Positions 38,621 to 51,572 of a stretch of 64,000 nucleotides of DNA are shown here, piece after piece. The stretch comes from Nymphaea colorata (taxonomy: Eukaryota; Streptophyta; Magnoliopsida; Nymphaeales; Nymphaeaceae): the NCBI RefSeq assembly GCF_008831285.2, contig NC_045142.1, positions 24,241,300 through 24,305,299 of the forward strand, given 5' to 3'. Both the position numbers and the translations under genes were made by a program. The stretch's first letter is position 1; each line of letters opens with the position of its first letter. Below the pieces are notes generated by a model. That model was not told the origin of the DNA. It saw only the letters and a list, made by a program, of their open reading frames with translations, and ran no database searches.

Positions 38621-41600
38621 GGCCGTTTGGTTATTATAACAATAATATACCATAAACTAGTGTTTTAATAGTCCAGGCAGGCTTATGAAATTATTTCGGA
38701 GACTATGCCATTAACCAAACGACTCTTTTTTTTACCAATTTGCGATGAAACCCAGACCCTTGGCTGGTTTGTCAATTCGTAATATGTGATTTGAACACAA
38801 CAAGATTGTTAATATTGGTATCAATAACATATTGTTCTGTTCCATTTCATGAATCTTTCCGAAAAATGGATGAGATTCATAAAATACTTGTTTAAGTGTC
38901 TAATGCATTTAATTTTTTGGTTAAGTGCACCAGACAGTAATGTTATCAAACAACCCCTTGAGGGTCGTTTAGTAGTTAAACTATTCGGCTTTATAAATCT
39001 ATCCTAAAAATTGAATTTATATTAAAGTAGATTCATGAAATACTAGAACTAAGTATCCACAAATCTGCCTCAAACTTTGGGTAGAGTTGTGAAACACTTA
39101 CAAAGTGTTTCATTTGACAAATGACCCTTCCTTTAGAGAGTGTAAATTAAAAAGAAACATTTTGTTTTGGGAACACATACTCTTACAACATACGTTTCAA
39201 AATTTTCATGTTGTTCTAGAAGCATGTTATTGTTAAGAATATTGCCTTTAATTCTGAAAATCAAATATCACACCATGTTTTCCTTCAAACGTAAGACCGT
39301 GATATATTTGGAATATGTACTGTATAAATACGTATTATATGAATATAATATTCTAGTTACCAAACACCCTCTTGTATACTAATATATGGCAGCATTCGTG
39401 TTCTTAGCCAGTCTCCATTTAGGAAATTTGTAGTATGTGACTTGAATAGAAAAATATTGCCAACAAGTTGCGATTTGAATAAAAGAAGATCGAACCAAGA
39501 CAGTTGCGTACCGACTCGCATGAGATCCATGACTTGCACATGTGACCTTGGTCTGAGTTTCTCTTTTAACTGATTGTGAGACAGAAGAAGACAAGAAGAT
39601 AGAAGCCAGTGCAACAAGATCTGAGTGTCGGTTTCTGTCCTATAGTATCATTGCCCAGATCCAAAATCCGGCTGTGCAAAGGAGATTTGCATGTTTCGGG
39701 TCGGACCCACCTGGATCGGATTTGACACACTGACAGAGAAGCCTCCAGTATGACAGTGATTAACTAGGGAGGTGAGCCATCATTCAGATTTCATATTAAA
39801 TTTGCTGTCCAACTTAGAAACTTGATCGACTAGTTGCTTGCCTTTTTTTTTTTTCTTTCTATTGGAATTTAATCGTGCGGATCCCAATGCGGATCGTATC
39901 ACTGGGCGGCGGACTTAATATTAAAGTGCCACCATTATTATTATTTCATCTTTTCAACTGATTTTTTTTTTTTTTTGGAATCTTTTAGTTGAAAATTGGA
40001 CACACAGCTCAAACAACACAACTGTAGAACTGAAACTTAACTGATCAAGGTCATTTTAACTTGGGAGTTGCATCGAAAGAGGCATGAACACAAATAGAGA
40101 GACAATGTCAATGACAGAGTCGATCAATGATTTGGGAAAGGGAGCTTTAACTTCTCATTGCATATTTCACATACTTTTCTCTCAGTTTGTAAAAGATTAA
40201 GAACTAAAATTGTTTTTTACGTTTCGTTTAGCACCTATCAGCATGATATATATATATATATATAGGTAAATATCAATCCAATTATGTTGTGTTTGATTCC
40301 TAACTGATCTTAGATCTGGAACATGAAATCCACGATAGTTGAAATCCATAATTTTAACAAAGTGTGGATTTCAGCATCCACCTCCAACGTGGATCTCCAA
40401 TCCATGTTATGGTGTAAAAAAAGATCAGCGGTAATCAATCGCGACCTTAGGTAAGAGACAAACATGAAACCTAGCAAAATTAGTTGTTAAAACTTTTTTT
40501 TTTTTTTTTGGCACCGTAAGCATATAGATATGATCTTTAAGAGTAATTTCTCTGCAATTTTCCTTTCAATTTAGAGCAAAAATCGAATTGGGTACCCAGT
40601 AGGACCATCTCCTTAATATACTCAAGTCAGGTCAGCAACCAATAATGTCCATGACGAGGGGCATACTCAAGAATTTCTCATTAAGAAGCCGAATTCAAAA
40701 TTTTATATAAAAGTAAATGAAAAAAAAACATATAATTTTTTTTGTTTCCAGATTGTGTTGCCCCCATGTTCAATGGCAGAGGGGCACCCAATTTTCATTC
40801 CTTTATAATTTTTTTTTTTAAATTTGAAGCCTGAAGGGTATGAATATGTAAGAAACTAAATTATGTGGAACACTAATATGTAATTAAATTAAAGTATAGG
40901 GGTCCGCATCGGTAATTTCCACACATGGCTTCGCCAGTACTGCCCCGACTATCTAAGTCCATGTCAAAATCTTGATTTGGTGATCACGTCCCTTCTTTTG
41001 GCTTAGGATACGGTAGTTTGTCGACACTGGGACGCAACTTAAAGAAAAGCATATTATTCTTACATTTCTCATATCAACTTTAAAGTTTTGCACCTTTCAT
41101 ATGAATTATGTAAAATGTATTTTTCACCTGTTTTGCAATTTTCTTATATGTTCTGTATTAATTATATATATATATATATATATTTAAAATTATCATATCG
41201 GAGCTCTACCTGTACGTACCGGTGGGACTTAAAAATGCATGCACTTGAAACTATATTTTTAGTTACACATCAATAATTTTCTTTTTACAATACAAAAGAT
41301 CAACATCCCAAATGACCACCTATCAACTTCCATTCAAAGACAAAACATAGAGCATGTTTGGAATAGCTACAATAAAGGTAGGTAGGTAGGTGGTGAAGCA
41401 CATTGCACTTTGTACTTTCAAAATGATTTAGATAGCTTGTAATCGGTCTGCAGTTGCAAATATAAGATTCAGTGATTCACCATTACAAGTGATTTGTATG
41501 GATCTGAGTCTTACCAACTGGATCCAAATATCTGGGCATAACCAGACCGGGGGCACTGCCGCGCTGGGATGGAGGGAAAGAGGACAAAACGGGTGGGCCA

Positions 41601-43020
41601 AAGTCCTAATTGTGGATCCATGGACCCGGCGATGAGGACAAGAGGCTAGGTCAATCTGCTTGTCATGTCTCTCTAATCTAATCAGGGGGAACGTCATGAT
41701 CTCATAATTGGTGTCGCGAGGTGACGACACGTGTCGAGCAGCCCATCAGCCAAGTCTCATGCCTCCCCTTCACACATTCTCGGGTCCCTGTGTTTGGAGC
41801 ACGATCCGTGATGTCGACGGCTTACTCTCACGTGCCATGCACCTGCAGGTAGGAGCTCACTTCTCCCCTTTCTGCCTTTATTTTCATCTTTTTTTTTGGC
41901 TTGTTATCAACTCTGAGAGCTACAGTTTATTTGTCTGTTTGCTTTGCTTTGCTTTGAAGGGGAAAGAAAGAAAGAACTTCTTTCTTGAAAGTAAAAGAAA
42001 ATGGCTTTTGAAGATCTTAATTTGCTGCTGTTTTTGTTATTTTCTTGGAAAACCTGTTCCATGAGACTACGGTGGAAATGGTTTGGATTTGGGCTTTTGG
42101 GTTGTTATCTTTTGCTCTTTAAATGACCCAAATCCAATCTGTTTGTGTCTCAAGGACCGTTTGATGCTTTGGAAATATGAAGTTGGAAATAAGTTTCCAT
42201 GAACTTATTTTAGAAATTGAAGAAATGAAACAAAATATAGATTTCTAAAACCTCTTTGTGTTTGTTTGTTGTATTTGAGTTTATGTTTTAGAAAATAAAT
42301 TTCTCAAAAAGAAGAAAAAACAAAGTAATTGGATTAAGCATTGTTGAGATCTTAGAATTTTTTTTTCACCCTTGAAAAGAAATTTCTAAAAAAAAAACGT
42401 TCTAGTTGTTTTTTTCATTACAAGTTTGATGGACAAGAAAAATTGCCAAAAATGTAAATAAAATTTACATTGCTACACAGGCTATTTCCTGCCCATCAAA
42501 ATGTGTGACAAAAAATGTTTACATGACATGACAGCCTACTAAATGAAAAACATCAACACCCATTTGAAGAAAAAAAATTCGGAAAATGTCATCTCATTCT
42601 GCCAATGCAAGAAAGGGACAAAATTCACGTTTTCCTTAAGTTCTGAGGAATTATTATTTGAATGATAGATATAGACCTTTCAAACATTTTGAATACATGA
42701 AGAGTCTGGACCACCGACTGCACAACTCTCGATGCAAACTCAAGTTGTCTTCCCAGAACAAAGCCATAAGCAAACTCGGAGTAGCAAAGGACACAACTCA
42801 ACGAAAGGCCTGGTACGACTGTCCTTCTTTCACTTACAGCAGTAAGTTTTTACTACGACACCATTTTCAATACAGATCTCTTGTATTTTATAGACCGTGT
42901 TGATGTCTAGAGGGAAGAAAGTTGGTAGATTTTTCTTTTAGGAAGGCTGAATCGTATTTTTAAATTTTGTATATAGGTCAAATAGTATTTACAGAATTTC
43001 TACATATGCTAAATTTAAAA

Positions 43021-43058
<38 letters not shown>

Positions 43059-45150
43059 AAATGTGAGAAGGGCCATGGCTCCTGCCACCCCTGTCCGCCC
43101 TTGGACCTACCATCTACATTATTAGATGAATGCAGGAAAGTGGTGAAACTGCCAACGAATCCCAAAAGCAGATCAGCCTATTGTTGGTGGCTAAGGATTG
43201 CTGGACCTGCAGGGTTTATTGGGGGCACCGACTTGGGTCTAGTACTGGGTCTACTTAAGTCACATGAATATGAGGATAGGCAATGCGAGACGGGTGCAGG
43301 TAAAACAATTTTAGAAAATTTGGATAGCATATGATAAAGTGTTTATGTAAACATATATATATATATATATATGTATTAATCCACAAAAATCCTCCTAATT
43401 AAATACAAATAAAAGAAAAATATAGAATATAAATGGTAAGTAACAAAGGAAAATATTAAAATTAAAGCAAAAATAAAGTTTGAAAATATAAATTTTTAAG
43501 TTTGACCCAGCCATACCCGCATGTCCATCTTGCCGTACCCTTGGGTACTTGAACGCATCATACGTCCCCATATAACCTAAGGGGTACATGTGACTGGACC
43601 CAGAAAGCTTTCACTGGCACAATGGCGCTCACATGACAGCTCCGTTACTGCTCATATGATTGGACCTAGTTCGAACCTCACTTTCAATTCTTAACCTAAG
43701 CTTGCGTGGGCCTCTTCAGCTACTGATTATGACCTTGCCCCCTTATCCCGTGACTCTAGGGCCGTGGACTGCATTGGCGGTCCTACCCACTTGGGCAGTC
43801 ATCAAAGACATGCCGACCCACCTTGAGGTCTGACCCCTGCCTAAAGGCTAAAGCCCTTGGGTTTGTACTACCATCGAAGAGTACGGTGTTCCGTGTTTGA
43901 AAGACTACTGGACAGGAGACGCATTCTTAAGCCAAGGGTGAAGAAATGTGCTGCTTAGCAAACACCATTTGAGTGGCTGCGCTTGTTTATCTTCAAACAA
44001 TAGTCCAATCGCCATGTTATATCAAGACGAAGCTCCAGAACGTAGAACTTTCAACTTTCATGTGGTAGTAGGCCTGGGAATTTGATTATTTGAGGGCGGG
44101 GGTAGAGGTAGGTGTGGGCAAGTGCCCACACCAGTTCACACAAATTCCTTTATTTATCTATGGATACCCCTGTATCTTGTAGCATTAGTGCTCTTCAATC
44201 AGATGCCGAACTAGATGAGCTAATTTTTTTTTATTCTAACGATTTTTATATGTTTTATTTCATTTATTTTTCTTTGCAGAAAATGATTTATGTATATTTT
44301 TGCGTATTCACAATAGCTGAATGGATGAATTGGCCGAAGATTCATCAAGTAGGTAAGGTAGCATATTAGAGGTCTACCTCTGCAAAGCCTATACATCTAT
44401 AAATTTTGTGCCGCTAAAGACCATCAAAGGGAACATTTTGTTGCTAAAAACCGTGGCCAAGCGCCATCGCAATTGAATCTTTTGCAGAAGTTTTTAACAA
44501 TACCAAATAAAAAAACATCCAGCTATAAAGGTAGGCGACTATTTTCAATTTCTCTCATTCTCTTTTAATTCAGCAGATGAATGCCATCATCTCATCTCAA
44601 AGTTCCATGCAACATGCATCACGTAATGCATGGAATAAATAGTTTGATTTAAAAACATGTCATTCAAACACTTCAATATCCACATCAACTTTTACATGCT
44701 TGTGAAATAAAATGTATTTGACGAATAGGGGTAGGATCAAGCCATGTGGTGATAAATTCAAGCTGCATTTTGTTCTTTTCCGGGCTGGGCGTTGTCGATA
44801 GGCTCATCCTTATGTCTTACAACCTGTTTAGATAGAAGAAAGGTGAGAGAAATAAATGAAAAGGATAACATCTATCGTCTTTGGACAGTAAACTAAGGAG
44901 GAGCGAAATAAAACGAGAATGAAAAATTCTGTTTTGAATACAAAGAAAGGAGGAAAAATGCAAAGGAAAGAACAGGCTAGTGTATTTCCAATCCCTTAGA
45001 AAATGAAGAAGAGATTGTAAGGGAAAGAAGAAACTGTTCCTTTCCCTCCTCATCATTAATTTCTTTTCCTTTTTTCTTTCTTTTCCTTTCCATCTATCCA
45101 TATCCTCTTCCTTCCCTCTATCTAATCATGTTGTCAAGAAAATTCTTAGA
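38621..45150. other. Spacer with small repeat elements and TA runs
   Basis: No gene is supported. At about 38622-38728 a GTTTGGTTA motif and its inverted copy TAACCAAAC bracket a short element. From about 38845 to 39130 AT-rich sequence contains phrases (attcatgaaatact, aatctgcctcaaa, gaaacactt) that recur in the tandem array at 58.6 kb. TA runs lie at about 40244-40262, 41164-41182, 43024-43055 and 43351-43372. A GC-richer patch at 41500-41860 has frames on both strands but no recognisable product. Frames at 43.5-44.0 kb are not convincing. Confidence 0.45.
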
Positions 45151-45154
45151 CGAC

Positions 45155-45567
45155 AGTGTGGATGTCAACCGATCGAATATATCGTTAATCATGTCTGCTT
45201 TTTCGGATGTTCACATATTTGGATTCGAATTCAGATTCGAATAAAGAAAAGTCATATCTGAATCCGAATGTGAAATCCGATTTTACAATCCGAATACAAA
45301 TCCGAACTTTGAACCGGATTTTGCCAATTTTCAAAATTTAATAGCATTAGATAAAAGACATTTGTCTAAAAATGAATCCGATTCGAATCCAATTGGATAT
45401 TGATGTATATCTGAATCCAAATTCGAATTTGATCGTATGCCATTTATTAAATCTGAATCCGATCCAATTTCTTAATCAAATATTACTTTTTTTTCATATC
45501 CGTTTTTTTTATCGGATCGGTTGAATATCCGATTCAAATCAGATATATTGACATCCTTAGTCGGCCG
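45155..45567. repeat. GAATCC-rich inverted-repeat element
   Basis: The segment is bounded by GTGGATGTCAACCGATC on the left and ATATTGACATCCTTAG on the right, which are imperfect inverted repeats (GGATGTCAA...). The inside is dense in attcgaat, aatccgaat and ggatcgg phrases on both strands. This is the pattern of a small non-autonomous DNA element of the kind common in plants. I see no coding part and no clear target duplication. Confidence 0.55.
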
Positions 45568-45981
45568 AAAGTAAGAATAGATCGAATATATATATATATT
45601 GCATATTCGCTTAGTGAAGATCAAACATTTGATATCAATTGCCGACAATGGTAGTTACACCTAATCTGGCGCGTTCCTTCTGATGCAGAGTGAGAATCTT
45701 TATATGATCACTAGGCAGCCTAAATTTATAGGCAATATTGTTCTAGTACATATCTGTACAAAGCTTTGCGCACATGCACGCTTAGCTATTTTTAATTTTT
45801 TCTATGATGAGGAACCTTCCCCAAAGCAAAAGGGTTGCTTAATGCGTTATGGTCATATTATGCATTCTCCGATTGATTAGGTGTGCACGCTCGTGGGCTG
45901 CCTCCATTTGTGCTTCTTGTCATATGCTAATTCAACAATTTGATCGAACGACTCGCAAGTTGCCTCACGTATTGGATCCAA

Positions 45982-46354
45982 ATCAGATGGTCTCTTCCAC
46001 AATACCTGCTTTATCTGATGTTCACATTTTCAGATTCAAATTCAGATTGAAACATGGGTAAATAAAAGCCTAATTCCGTATTCGAAACTGAATTATAAAT
46101 TTTATAAAATTTGAATCCAATCTGAATTATACTTTTGCATAATGTATGAATACTGGATATATTATATCTGCTTAAAATTAAATCCAAATTCGAACACGGA
46201 TTGAATGAGATATTTACCTAAACTGAATCTGACTGGACGTCATCTTTTAAATCCGATTTCTCGATTTGATTTTCAAATTCTTTTCCATTTCGGATTTTTT
46301 GAAGCAATTTAGTCAGACATTCGATCCGAATCTGATCCATTGACATCTCTAACG
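45982..46354. repeat. Second, diverged GAATCC-rich element
   Basis: It shares the phrase ctgatgttcacatttt(c)agattc with the element at 45.2 kb and ends in GATCCATTGACATCTCTAA, matching that element's right end. The left end is degraded. About 430 bases separate the two copies. Confidence 0.5.
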
Positions 46355-47977
46355 TAACTAAAGTTAGTGGCACTAATCTTATCCAGCTCCTGCTAGCGGT
46401 TGGATTGATACAATCATTTTTTGAGTATTGAACCTGATTTCAACTTGACGACCTAGAATGCATCCTGTCTGCACCCACCCTCAATGTGTAATGGCAAATA
46501 TATATATATTTTTTTTATATGTAAGGTGGAGGTAGCCGAAAGCCCTATTATATAGTTAGACCAATAAAAAAGTTAACATAGCTAGGTTTGAACCTTTCAC
46601 CTTTTCATATCTAATTTGAATGGGTTAAAGTCGAACCCTACCCAGGTTAGGAATCTCTTGTCGGCTAATGGTAGCACACTTTGACACAGTTTTTGTGCAC
46701 CTATTTTTATTTATTTAATGTAAATATGCTTTCTTAAAAAAAGAAAAACAAAAAGTAGTCGCACCAAAAGTTTAATATTTGTCCAGATGAAAATGGGCTC
46801 TTAGAATACCAAAAAGAAGAAAATATTTAATCAAAGGAGAAAACTATGGTTTATGAAGGTAATAGATATCTATATACCCTCCATTATATTCCAAGTATTA
46901 TGATTTTTTTTTTTTTTTGGCAGGTTATAGAAGGGAACAAACCAGGCAATCAACTCACGTAAGCATGAGTATGTAAGCGTTTGAAACAAAGGAATCAATA
47001 ATTAGACAAGCAAACAAAGAAAGTGAAAAAAACAAATAAAGCCGCACACATACATGTTAGAAAAATTTCTCACGAAAAAGATCGTTATCCAAAATGATGG
47101 AACCGTATAATTTTTTTTTTTTTATTGCTGACAAAAACAACGTCAATCATCTGTGCAAAAAATAATCTTATTTTTTGATTCAAGCCGGCCGGAAGTGTTT
47201 CCTTGTGGGGAACAGTACGTGCCTAAGTATGAAACCTTTTTGAATATTAGTTATATAAGCTGGCTCGAGTAGCCCTTGCCGGCTAGGGCATTCAAAAACA
47301 CACTTTAAAGCCTTTTTGAAAAATGTTATGTATATATATATACATAGGGTTGATATTGTTAGCAAGACAATAGTAAACTAATTAAAAAGGTCAATCGGTT
47401 TACTTACGTTGACTTCATTGTTAAGTTTATTGAAAGTAAAACCTTAAGCTTTTGATCCATAAAAAAGGGATATAAAAGAGGCACATATCTTTTGTCAAAA
47501 TAAAATGATGCCTGATTTTCAACTAATTTTACCATTTTTGCATATTAGCTCAGCTTGTTGGTTGTTGGTTTTATAGCAAAAAGTACATAATTTTGAAAAG
47601 CACAAAAAACCACTTTATGATGTGTTAAATCCTTGAGATTATGTGTGATTTTCTGTTTTTCACTTTTTTCTCTGCTTCTTTTATTTGGAAGGAGAAAAGT
47701 TTGGAGACACTCTCATCAATTAGCGCCTCCTAGAAATGTATAGAATATTGAGCAACCCTGAAACAAAGGAATAATCCAGGGTGTGCAGATGAGGGAGGAA
47801 GAGTAGGTTGTTAGGCCCTAAAAGGATCATGTGGGTGCATGTGCATGAAGCCTTGGAGAACATGCACAAAAGCACCAAAGCATGACCAATAATGGCCTCT
47901 GGGTCATCATTTATTAATGCCACAGTGCTTTTTGATCTTGAGATTCTCTTTGTAGGGTATCTGGCTCCCTTGATCAT
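46355..47977. other. Spacer upstream of the UPBEAT1-like gene
   Basis: Nothing coding is recognised. There are short TA and T runs (46497-46510, 46907-46918, 47332-47343). The last 260 bases are distal promoter of the HLH gene. A 182-codon minus frame over 47720-48268 is judged fortuitous. Confidence 0.45.
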
Positions 47978-48137
47978 AGTTGACAAACCCATGACTCGGA
48001 GCCACGAGTCAGTGAGTTGACTCAGTAATTCGTCTGATTCAGTTGCATTTGAGCCAATGCTTGACTCTTGACCCAGTTCCTTGGTGATCCGGGTTGACTT
48101 GGGTGATTCCCGAGTCAAGTCGATGAGTTTGCCAACT
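47978..48137. mobile_element. Inverted-repeat (MITE-like) element in the HLH promoter
   Basis: The 160-bp segment starts AGTTGACAAACCCATGACTCGG and ends with the near-inverse, CCGAGTCAAGTCGATGAGTTTGCCAACT. The arms match at about 14 of the outer 16 positions. Inside are many GACTC/GAGTC pentamers on both strands. It ends 28 bases before the TATA box of the next gene. No clear target duplication was found. Confidence 0.6.
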
Positions 48138-48164
48138 ATTCCCTTAATCCATCTTCTCAAATAG

Positions 48165-48172
48165 TATAAATA
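48165..48172 (+). promoter_or_regulatory. TATA box of the UPBEAT1-like gene
   Basis: TATAAATA lies 124 bases before the ATG and is followed by a C-rich leader. It is the only good TATA motif at suitable distance. Confidence 0.7.
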
Positions 48173-48288
48173 CCCCCTCACACCAACTGCTGTGGTGCAT
48201 CCCTTACCCATTTGGCACCACCTGTTTGTGCTTCTTACTTCCAGACTGAAACTTGGGTAGTAGTCCAAAGCAGCAGAAGCAGTTGATC

Positions 48289-48729
48289 ATGGAAGACTAC
48301 CCACAAAGCCTTATCCATGGCCTTGGCTTGAAGGGCATGGCCTTAGATAAGAAGGGCACCTCACAAACTGCTGCAGGTGGTCATGGTTGCAGAAACGCTC
48401 AAGTGGTGCTGCAGATTGTGAGGAGGAGGATGATGGAGAAGCAGAGGAAGAAGAGAAGGGCTCATGGGGCCATTAGAGGTAGCAGGAGACCCAAGATTAT
48501 GATGCAGAGGAAGGCTGTTCTAGAAGGGTCTACAAGGCCTTTGAACAGTTTGGAAGGGAGCTTGGATGCTCTGCAGAGGCTTGTTCCAAACGGTGAGTGC
48601 ATGGAGTTGGATACTTTGTTTAGTGAAGCAGCTGATTACATTGTGGGTTTACAGACGACAGTCAAAGTAATGCAGATCATGGTTAGGTCCTTCTCTAATC
48701 ATTTTCACAGTATGACAGAAGATCAGTAG
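48289..48729 (+). CDS. Atypical HLH protein, UPBEAT1 / PAR1-like
   Basis: This intronless gene encodes a 146-residue protein of the plant atypical HLH group that includes UPBEAT1, PAR1/2 and SAC51-like factors. These act as transcriptional regulators, often by dimerisation without classical E-box binding. Residues 43-75 are strongly basic (IVRRRMMEKQRKKRRAHG and after) but lack the conserved glutamate for E-box contact. The HLH runs from about 88 to 130 (LDALQRLVPNGECMELDTLF, then EAADYIVGLQTTVKVMQIMV), the signature of this group. The ATG at 48289 is the first in frame; the frame extends upstream only to a non-ATG codon. A TATA box lies upstream and a polyadenylation-type AATAAA at 48787. 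Which of the three subgroups it belongs to is uncertain. Confidence 0.85.
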   Translation: MEDYPQSLIHGLGLKGMALDKKGTSQTAAGGHGCRNAQVVLQIVRRRMMEKQRKKRRAHGAIRGSRRPKIMMQRKAVLEGSTRPLNSLEGSLDALQRLVPNGECMELDTLFSEAADYIVGLQTTVKVMQIMVRSFSNHFHSMTEDQ

Positions 48730-51572
48730 CTCACATACTGCTGAAACTCTCTATCCCCCATCTCCTACGATGTATTATTTGTGGAAAATAAAGTAGCTAG
48801 CATTTGTAACCCAGTTCAGGTATTGTTTATTGTGTGGCATTTTATCTGACCAGTGTCAGATATTTGTTTACTGATATAATGGAACATAATTTGTACTTGG
48901 AATTGTTTGGTTCAGCAATCAGATTACCTTTTTTTTTTTTCTTTTTTCCTGACAGAACTCTTGTACATTCTTAACTAGCAGCAATTGGAAAGTGCCATTG
49001 ACCTCCAACTCTACTGAGCCTAAAATTAAAACTCAGTATGGGTGAGTGGGAGGAAATCACACAAGGCGCCTGAGTGAAGGCTGAAACATCCTCCATTCCC
49101 TTCATCACCCTAAGGTTCAAGCTGCTTTCGGTGCCTTAGGGTAGTACCTTGGTTATACTTCAACACTTATAAATGTATCCCCTTTTGCAGTACAGAGAGT
49201 TGACACCATGAAAATTCAATGCAAACGTTGGCTACCTACCAGCCATCGCCTCATCCGTGATGTCAACCTCCTCCAATACCTAAAATTCAAACTTAATAGT
49301 TCTGTTTTCATCAAAAAAAGGAATTACAACAAACACGGTTAGTTTGAAAGACATTTAGCATCAAGTGACACATGGGAAATGATTTAGATGGAGTAAAGAG
49401 ATGAACAAACCAATGGTAACATGTACAAAAGAAATTTGAGTCTCATGGGCACCACCTTCTATATCATAGTCTTCCATATCATTTTGTTGATTGATGTAGG
49501 AAGTTGTGTGGAACCAGCCGATAAAGATTAGGCCTTTCAGGTTTGTTTTGTCTTCCTTTTACTTAACACAATTAAACTTAGTTTAAGTATATTAAAGTTT
49601 ATCAAAAATAAGAAAACTTCAAGATTCATTTGGATCCATATTGCTTCCGTGACCGTTCAATACTATGCGTTTCAGTTAATATATTAAACGATATTAATAA
49701 TAATAAAAAATGCACTAAAGATCAATAAAGATCTCAAATACGAAGACCTGATCTACGACTCATTCCTTCTGAAGTTTTCGTTATCATAATGATAAAATTT
49801 TTAAGCATGTTTTAGCACTTGGCATTTACTAAAAACTAAAAAAATTATTTCATAAACTTAAGTGTGCATTCGTAAGTTCTCAAATTTAAAAGTTACAGAG
49901 GATTGATTTGTCAAGAGGAATACCGTAGGCCTATATTTGCCATTTTCATTCAAGTCAAGCGCCGGTTTAGAAAAACAACACTCAAGAAACCCCCGCCCCG
50001 CTGGCCTTCTGTAGTAGATGAGCTCTTCCCGCCGCCCGCCGGCGACCATGTCGTCGTCTGCCTCAGAGACGGGAAGATAATTTTTGTTTTTGGTAGCGTG
50101 ACGTTCAGAGAGCTACCTGGCCTAGTCGGGCCTGGAGAAGTCAACTCTTTTCTCGAGTGTTCTTCAAGAGGTTGATCTTCCCCTCCACTTTTCCTTCCCC
50201 CCATTTTTTTATGAAGTATTGAATTCCTAAAAATTTAGTCGAGTACTCGATCCTTTCTGCATTTGGGTGCGTGAGAGCTTGTTAGTCGGGAGAATTTTCT
50301 CTGCCTCCTTTTTCTTTTGCCATCATATATGGTTGAATTTCTTGTAGTGGGAGTGTTGTGTAGTGGACTAGAGATCGCTTCTGAACGCTGCGACTGAAGT
50401 TGCATAGCTGCATTAATCGACTATCATTGTCTAAGAAAAGCAGAGTATTGAAAAGAAATGGAGGGAAATAAAGAATTTAAAGTAAACCAAGAAGAATCTC
50501 ATGTCAACTGTCTTTAACTCGTGTTTATAAATGAAAAATCATATTCATGCTGTGTGGTTTTCATAAACTAACGGTAGTCGAGTACGTTAAGATTGTTTTG
50601 ATGACTTTCTTATCATGATATTGAACAAAATTAGAAACGGTCTTCTGGTTATCTAGTTTTCCTTTCGTCTTTCAATGTTTCTGTGATACTTTTAGCACAG
50701 TACGTGGAATCTTCAAAATGCATCAGATCTTCTGGCAAACAAGGTTTACAAAAGAGTACGTATAATGAAGCCCTTGAGGGCTTCATCTTTGTTTCTCTTC
50801 TAGAATATAAGCCGTCGGTTTTAGTTCACGCTTGGTTGTTAGAACGATCTTTGGCAGTTCCATTGATAAAGCATTGTAGGAGATCATCCAATATCCATCT
50901 CCAGATTGAGAAAGTGTTTGAGAAAGTGGCTCAATCAAGGGGTTGGTTTTATGGGTTAAAAGTATGAGCACGCTTCTCCTAATCTGTGACGAGGAAAAAA
51001 GAAATATACCTCAAGGGGGCTGTACAAGGAGACTGTAGGAACATCTTTGATGGATCTCCTTGATAGATAGCTTGCCTATATTCTTCTGAAACTCCTCCAT
51101 CTTTCCCCTTTGTATAGGTCGTGGGGCTCCTTGAGACACCTGTGCAGGCTGGGTCATGGTCCTAGCGAATTCCTTTTGGTTCTGCAAATGTAAACACCTG
51201 ATTGCCCTGGAGCCTTAGAAACCACTGTCTGTTTATTATGATCAAACTCTGTGAACATTTCTGAGCTGTCTAATGGGCACGGGTAGCACCAAAGGAGTTC
51301 AGGGTAGGGGATCCCATCATCGACATGCTGTGAAACTGGGAATTTTGGCTTGAATTGTGCACTTAATTAGCTGTGAAGCATTTTATGGAGCATTCACATA
51401 AGCTGGGTTTTGTTGAGTCTTGCATTTTTTGAATCGTCACAAAATCTGATCCATGATATGTTGTTCTACTTATTTTGAATTGGCATCATTGCATCAAGCT
51501 TTCTTCTCCGCATCCTGCAGCCCATGTCCATATTTGTAACTTGTGCATTAACAGAAGTTGGATAGGCTTGCT
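48730..51572. other. HLH 3' region and spacer / 5' region of the chaperone gene
   Basis: The first about 100 bases are the HLH 3' untranslated region, with AATAAA at 48787-48792. A GC-rich, CpG-containing block at about 49970-50180 stands out and may be the promoter or a first non-coding exon of the PSMG4-like gene. A CATTAACAG acceptor at 51547-51555 just before its coding exon supports a spliced leader. Other frames here (for example 50683-50967) resemble no known protein. Confidence 0.45.

Noticed and set aside
41428-42064. Overlapping frames of 100 and 118 codons on opposite strands
   Set aside because: Neither shows domain motifs, and the sequence looks like non-coding GC-richer spacer.
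47720-48268. 182-codon open frame on the minus strand
   Set aside because: It covers the promoter, TATA box and inverted-repeat element of the HLH gene, shows no family motif, and its open state is explained by composition.
50683-50967. 94-codon plus frame upstream of the chaperone gene
   Set aside because: It has no similarity to known proteins, begins with a non-ATG codon, and cannot be joined to the chaperone coding exon by a clear in-phase splice.
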